Below are positions 42,846-45,865 of a stretch of DNA of 45,865 bases, in pieces. How positions within the stretch are numbered: position 1 is the stretch's first letter; the number at the start of each line of letters is the position of its first letter. This stretch comes from Candidatus Faecalibacterium faecipullorum (GTDB lineage Bacteria; Bacillota; Clostridia; Oscillospirales; Ruminococcaceae). The stretch lies in the NCBI GenBank assembly GCA_019118985.1, contig DWXX01000044.1, forward strand, positions 1-45,865, written 5' to 3'. The position numbers were made by a program, and so were the translations under genes. Below the pieces are notes generated by a model. The model worked only from the letters and a program-made list of their open reading frames with translations. It was not told where the DNA came from and made no database searches.

Positions 42846-42898
42846 GGCCATTTTTAAATTTTGAGTAAAATTACGTGCCTGATTCGCCAAAAATGGCC
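42846..42898. repeat. Inverted repeat between tRNA-Asn and the small RNA
   Basis: Perfect 10-bp arms GGCCATTTTT (42846-42855) and AAAAATGGCC (42889-42898) enclose a smaller AATTTT/AAAATT pair (42857-42872). AT-rich against its surroundings. Not followed by a gene in either direction. Confidence 0.5.
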
Positions 42899-42920
42899 GT
42901 CTGTTCTGTACAGGGTGCAC

Positions 42921-42954
42921 AAAAAAGGGGCGCGGACCCCCAGCGTCCGCGCCC
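42921..42954 (-). terminator. Terminator of the tRNA-Asn gene
   Basis: Minus strand GGGCGCGGAC (42954-42945) pairs perfectly with GTCCGCGCCC (42937-42928), followed by C and six T. Confidence 0.92.
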
Positions 42955-42958
42955 TCAG

Positions 42959-43032
42959 CGCCTCTTGCCTGACTCGAACAGGCGACACCCTGATTAACAG
43001 TCAGGTGCTCTAACCGACTGAGCTAAAGAGGC
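42959..43032 (-). tRNA. tRNA-Asn, anticodon GTT
   Basis: 74 nt. Acceptor stem GCCTCTT with AAGAGGC, D arm GCTC..GAGC, anticodon stem CCTGA/TCAGG with loop CTGTTAA (anticodon GTT), T arm GCCTG-TTCGAGT-CAGGC, discriminator G. CCA is not encoded. Its own promoter and terminator flank it. Confidence 0.97.
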
Positions 43033-43054
43033 ATATCACAGCTTTGCGAGAGGT

Positions 43055-43083
43055 ATTCTACCACACCCGCCGCCATTTTGCAA
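43055..43083 (-). promoter_or_regulatory. Promoter of tRNA-Asn
   Basis: Minus strand TTGCAA (43083-43078), 17-bp spacer, TAGAAT (43060-43055), starting about 16 nt before the mature 5' end. Confidence 0.78.
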
Positions 43084-43172
43084 GGGGGAGCGGGAAAAAA
43101 GCGGCCGCCGCCGCCCCTTCGCCCTTTTTCCCGCCGGGGGCGGGGTATGCTGGATGGCAGGGGGTGACGGCG

Positions 43173-44027
43173 GTGCGGGTGCTGTATCTGGATGAGCTGC
43201 TGCTGGTGAATTTTGCGGCGGGGGCGGCCTTTCTGCTGGCGGCGGGGCTGCTGGCGGGGGTGCGGTGCAGCGGGCCGCGGCTGGCTGCCGGGGCGGCCCT
43301 TGCGGCGGCCAGCTGCCTTGTCCTCCTTGCGCCCGAGATGGGGGCCCTGCCCGCCCTGGCCTATAAGGCAGCGAGCGGGGCGGGGGCGGCCGCCCTGGCC
43401 TACGGCTGGCCGGGGGGGCGGGTGTTCGGGCGGCTGTGCGGGTGGTACCTGGCCCTCAACCTGCTGCTGGCGGGGGCGGCGGGCCTTGCGCCGGGGGGCC
43501 ATGCGGCCAACCTCACCGCCTACCTGGACATCACCCCGGGGCGCTTGCTGGCCGGGACGGCGGCGGTCTACATAGGGGTGCGGGGTCTGCTGGCCTTTTT
43601 GGGCAGGCCGGGGCGCGCCGCCGTCCCCGCCCGGCTGGAGCTTGCCGGCGGCGCGGTGGATGTGCTGGCCTACTACGACAGCGGCTTCACCCTGGCCGAC
43701 CCGGTGTCGGGGCGGGGGGTGGTGCTGGTGCGGTACGGCGCGGTGCGTGACGCCCTGCCCGCAGACTGCCGCGCCTGCCTGGACGCCGTCTTTGCCGGCG
43801 AGGCGCCAGCGGGCCCGGCTTTGGGGCTGCGGTACCTGTGCTGCGGCACCATCGCGGGGCGCACCCTGCTGCCCGCCCTGCCGGCGGCCGCCCTGAACCG
43901 CGCCGCCGGGCCCCGCAGCTGGCGGGCCGAAGGGCTGCTGGCGGCCTTCTGCCCCGGGGACGCCGGCGAAGGGGAGGGCTGGACGCTGCTGCTGGGCCCG
44001 GGGCTTGCCGGGCAGATGGGCCTGTGA
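43173..44027 (+). CDS. spoIIGA: SpoIIGA, sigma-E processing peptidase
   Basis: Membrane aspartic protease that activates pro-sigma-E in the mother cell. Its 284 residues open VRVLYLDELLLVNFAAGAAFLLAAGLLAG, the family start, then about five membrane helices. The cytoplasmic protease part has the active-site segment YYDSGFTLADPVSGRGVVLV, where the family has D-T/S-G-N; here Phe stands at the Asn position. The C-terminal CCGTIAGRTLLPALP part follows. The start is GTG 43173 with AGGGGGTGA about 7 nt upstream; ATGs further upstream lie in the tRNA promoter region. Very Ala/Gly-rich and diverged, but the sigE gene directly behind it confirms identity. Confidence 0.88.
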   Translation: MRVLYLDELLLVNFAAGAAFLLAAGLLAGVRCSGPRLAAGAALAAASCLVLLAPEMGALPALAYKAASGAGAAALAYGWPGGRVFGRLCGWYLALNLLLAGAAGLAPGGHAANLTAYLDITPGRLLAGTAAVYIGVRGLLAFLGRPGRAAVPARLELAGGAVDVLAYYDSGFTLADPVSGRGVVLVRYGAVRDALPADCRACLDAVFAGEAPAGPALGLRYLCCGTIAGRTLLPALPAAALNRAAGPRSWRAEGLLAAFCPGDAGEGEGWTLLLGPGLAGQMGL

Positions 44028-44062
44028 GGGCCGCCGCAGATCGCATAGGGGAGGAACTGTAT

Positions 44063-44773
44063 ATGCTGCATTGGTTCAAAACGCTCAGAAGCCTGTGGGT
44101 GCGGCTGCTGCGCCGGGCGGGGGCATGGGGGTCGGCCCACGCCATCGGGGGCGGGCCCAGCCTGCCCGCCCCCCTCGCCCCCGAGGAGGAGAAGGCCCTG
44201 CTGGCCCAAATGGCCGCCGGCGACCGCGCCGCCCGGGACGAGCTGATCTGCCGCAACCTGCGGCTGGTGGTCTACTTATCCAAAAAGTTCGAGTCCAGCG
44301 GGGTGCCCCCCGAGGACCTGGTCTCGATCGGGACCATCGGGCTGATCAAGGCGGTCAACACCTTCACCCCGGGGCGGAACATCAAGCTGGCCACCTACGC
44401 CAGCCGCTGCATCGGCAACGAAATCCTGATGTACCTGCGCAAAACCAGCGCCCGCCGGCAGGAGGCCAGCATCGACGAGCCCCTCAACGTGGACAGCGAC
44501 GGCAACGAGCTGCTGCTGTCCGACGTGCTGGGCAGTGAGGACACGGTGGGCCAGCGCCTGGAACAGGACGCCGAGCGGGCGGTGCTGCGCCGTCAGCTGG
44601 CCCGCCTGCCCGAGCGGGAGCGCCGGATCATGGAGCTGCGCTTCGGCCTGGTGGACGGGGTGGAGCGCACCCAGAAGGAAGCCGCCGACGCCATCGGCAT
44701 CAGCCAGAGCTACATCTCCCGGCTGGAAAAGCGGATCATCCGCGACCTGCGCCGCCAGCTGGAAAGCGAGTGA
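44063..44773 (+). CDS. sigE: RNA polymerase sporulation sigma factor sigma-E
   Basis: Mother-cell sigma factor, 236 residues, made as a precursor. The first 27 residues (MLHWFKTLRSLWVRLLRRAG...) form the membrane-associated pro-sequence. Cleavage is expected before IGGGPSLPAPL, as in Bacillus before IGGSEALPPPL. Region 2 has NLRLVVYLSKKFESSGVPPEDLVSIGTIGLIKAVNTF and ATYASRCIGNEILMYLRK. Region 4 has LPERERRIMELRFGLVDG and a helix-turn-helix TQKEAADAIGISQSYISRLEKR. AGGGGAGGAA precedes the ATG. It follows spoIIGA by 35 nt. Confidence 0.96.
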   Translation: MLHWFKTLRSLWVRLLRRAGAWGSAHAIGGGPSLPAPLAPEEEKALLAQMAAGDRAARDELICRNLRLVVYLSKKFESSGVPPEDLVSIGTIGLIKAVNTFTPGRNIKLATYASRCIGNEILMYLRKTSARRQEASIDEPLNVDSDGNELLLSDVLGSEDTVGQRLEQDAERAVLRRQLARLPERERRIMELRFGLVDGVERTQKEAADAIGISQSYISRLEKRIIRDLRRQLESE

Positions 44774-44822
44774 GCAGTCCCCCCGCCCGGCGCGGCAGGG
44801 CAAATTTCCCATCCGCGCCGGT

Positions 44823-44852
44823 GCATGAGGGGGCGGGGCGGGGGCCATACTT
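44823..44852 (+). promoter_or_regulatory. Candidate sigma-F/sigma-G promoter of sigG
   Basis: GCATG (44823-44827), 18-bp spacer, CATACTT (44846-44852). This matches GHATR-N18-CATWHTA of forespore promoters at all but the last base. In Bacillus, sigG has such a promoter in the same place. Confidence 0.6.
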
Positions 44853-44881
44853 CCGGTGACAACGATACCGGGAGGCACAGG

Positions 44882-45655
44882 ATGTACAACAAGGTGGAGC
44901 TGTGCGGCGTCAATACCGCCGAGCTGCCCGTCCTCTCTGAGGAGGAAAAGCGCGCCCTGCTGACCGCCGCCCGCGCCGGGGACGCCGGGGCCCGCCGCCG
45001 GATGATCGAGGGCAACCTGCGGCTGGTGCTGAGCGTGGTGCAGAAGTTCGCGCAGCGGGGCGAGAATCTGGACGATCTGTTCCAGGTGGGGTGCATCGGG
45101 CTGATCAAGGCCATCGACAACTTCGACCCCGGGCTGGACGTCCGGTTCTCCACCTACGGGGTGCCGATGATCGTGGGGGAGATCCGGCGGTTCCTGCGGG
45201 ACAACAACGCCCTGCGGGTCTCCCGCTCGATGCGGGACACCGCCTGCCGCGCCATGCAGGCGCGGGAACAGCTGGAAAAGTCCCTCGGCCGGGAGCCCAC
45301 CCTCGCCGAAGTGTGCGGGGCGGTGGGCCGCCCGCAGCGGGAGGTGACCGCCGCGCTGGAATCGGTGGTGGAGCCCCTCAGCCTGGAGGAACCACTGGGC
45401 GGCGGCCCCGACGCGGTCTATCTGATGGACCAGGTCAGGGACACCGACGGCGAGGACAGCTGGATCAGCGCCCTGGAGTTCCGGCAGACGGTGCAGGGCC
45501 TGTCCGAGCGGGAGCGCCGGATCATGGAGCTGCGCTACTTTTTGGGCCGCACCCAGATGGAGGTGGCCCGGGAGATCGGCATCAGCCAGGCGCAGGTCAG
45601 CCGGCTGGAAAAGGGCGCCCTGGCGCAGTTCCGCCGCGTCGGGCAGGAAAGCTGA
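44882..45655 (+). CDS. sigG: RNA polymerase sporulation sigma factor sigma-G
   Basis: Late forespore sigma factor, 257 residues. The N-terminus MYNKVELCGVNTAELPVL is the strongly conserved sigma-G tag. Region 2 follows (NLRLVLSVVQKFAQRGENLDDLFQVGCIGLIKAIDNFDP, FSTYGVPMIVGEIRRFLRDN), then region 3 (LRVSRSMRDTACRAMQAREQLEKSLGREPTLAEV) and region 4 (LSERERRIMELRYFLGRTQMEVAREIGISQAQVSRLEKG). GGGAGG lies about 7 nt before ATG 44882. Located 108 nt behind sigE with its own candidate forespore promoter between. A strong palindromic terminator follows. Confidence 0.96.
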   Translation: MYNKVELCGVNTAELPVLSEEEKRALLTAARAGDAGARRRMIEGNLRLVLSVVQKFAQRGENLDDLFQVGCIGLIKAIDNFDPGLDVRFSTYGVPMIVGEIRRFLRDNNALRVSRSMRDTACRAMQAREQLEKSLGREPTLAEVCGAVGRPQREVTAALESVVEPLSLEEPLGGGPDAVYLMDQVRDTDGEDSWISALEFRQTVQGLSERERRIMELRYFLGRTQMEVAREIGISQAQVSRLEKGALAQFRRVGQES

Positions 45656-45679
45656 GGCCGGAAAAAAACGCGCAAAAAA

Positions 45680-45735
45680 CGCAAATAAGGCCGCCGCAGA
45701 CGGGCAGAAATACCCGCCGCGGCGGCTTATTTGCG
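45680..45735. terminator. Long bidirectional terminator after sigG
   Basis: Arms CGCAAATAAG-G-CCGCCGC (45680-45697) and GCGGCGG-CTTATTTGCG (45719-45735) pair over 17 bp with one bulged G. It lies between convergent genes with A-rich flank on the left and T-rich stem end on the right. Confidence 0.75.
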
Positions 45736-45751
45736 CGTATGGCCCCGGGCG

Positions 45752-45865
45752 TCACGGCCCGCCGGTGGGCGGGCGGTGCATCCGGCTGTACTTGGCCCGG
45801 GTGGCGGCCCCGCCCCGCAGATGGCGCTCGGCCTTGTTGCGCGCCAGCACCGCCCGCACCTGCTC
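45752..45865 (-). CDS. 3' end of an unrecognised gene (partial)
   Basis: The last 37 codons of a minus-strand frame that enters from beyond the window: EQVRAVLARNKAERHLRGG, then AATRAKYSRMHRPPTGGP and a TGA at 45754-45752. It is basic and helical with a Pro/Gly end. It is convergent with sigG across the palindromic terminator, which supports it being real. The fragment is too short to name. Confidence 0.5.
   Translation of the reverse strand, partial: EQVRAVLARNKAERHLRGGAATRAKYSRMHRPPTGGP

Noticed and set aside
35871..43032. Integrase, transposase or direct repeats that would define the export island as a mobile element
   Set aside because: I searched by eye around tRNA-Asn and after the Big2 gene and found none; only the tRNA position and composition hint at transfer.

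Overview
The window is a GC-rich chromosome segment from a low-GC-phylum Gram-positive (Firmicutes/Bacillota). It is most likely an Oscillospiraceae/Ruminococcaceae gut anaerobe of the Faecalibacterium-Gemmiger-Subdoligranulum kind. The evidence is Firmicutes-only gene sets (spoIIGA-sigE-sigG, mazG-hup-rqcP-yabP-yabQ-divIC-yabR, cdaA-cdaR, LCP, hemZ), strong purine-rich ribosome binding sites, and the absence of an outer-membrane gene set. The genus is an inference from gene content and composition, not from a marker search.

Layout. 1-5.1 kb (minus strand): a nucleoside-type BMP lipoprotein (cut by the window edge), cytidine deaminase and purine nucleoside phosphorylase, behind a LysM-G5-M23 cell-wall hydrolase and an RluA-type pseudouridine synthase. 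5.15-5.5 kb: RNase P RNA, divergent from the pseudouridine synthase gene. The two promoters appear to share one palindromic -35 hexamer. 5.6-11.3 kb: NAD synthetase, a NusG-II domain protein, an LCP cell-wall glycopolymer transferase and phosphoglucomutase. 11.3-12.5 kb: a TetR regulator divergent from a 44-residue membrane peptide and what looks like the deleted remnant of an alpha/beta hydrolase. 12.5-27.0 kb: one long co-directional housekeeping block, ispDF, cdaA, cdaR, FAD protein, xpaC-like, recJ, rel, dtd, MBL hydrolase, hemZ, uridine kinase-like. 27.1-32.2 kb: a zinc-ribbon protein, the mazG to yabR block and an RlmL-type methyltransferase. 32.4-35.8 kb: a DUF5685-like gene, a six-helix membrane protein and glmS.

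35.8-42.6 kb (minus strand) is the accessory island and the most interesting part. A peptidase-containing ABC exporter (C39-ABC) comes first, followed by two paralogous double-glycine-leader peptides of 125 and 120 residues. After an internal terminator come a GyrI-like small protein, a HlyD-type membrane fusion protein and a Big2-repeat surface protein with a C-terminal membrane anchor. Together this is a complete export machine for leader peptides plus unusual accessory proteins. It is visibly less GC-rich around the peptides and exporter. Between it and tRNA-Asn lies a roughly 160-nt stretch with its own promoter, nested stems and a terminator, which I read as a candidate unannotated small RNA.

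43.1-45.7 kb: tRNA-Asn(GTT) on the minus strand, then spoIIGA-sigE-sigG on the plus strand, with a candidate sigma-F/G promoter before sigG. The window ends in the 3' end of an unrecognised minus-strand gene. Together with yabP/yabQ these show that the organism carries at least part of the endospore programme.
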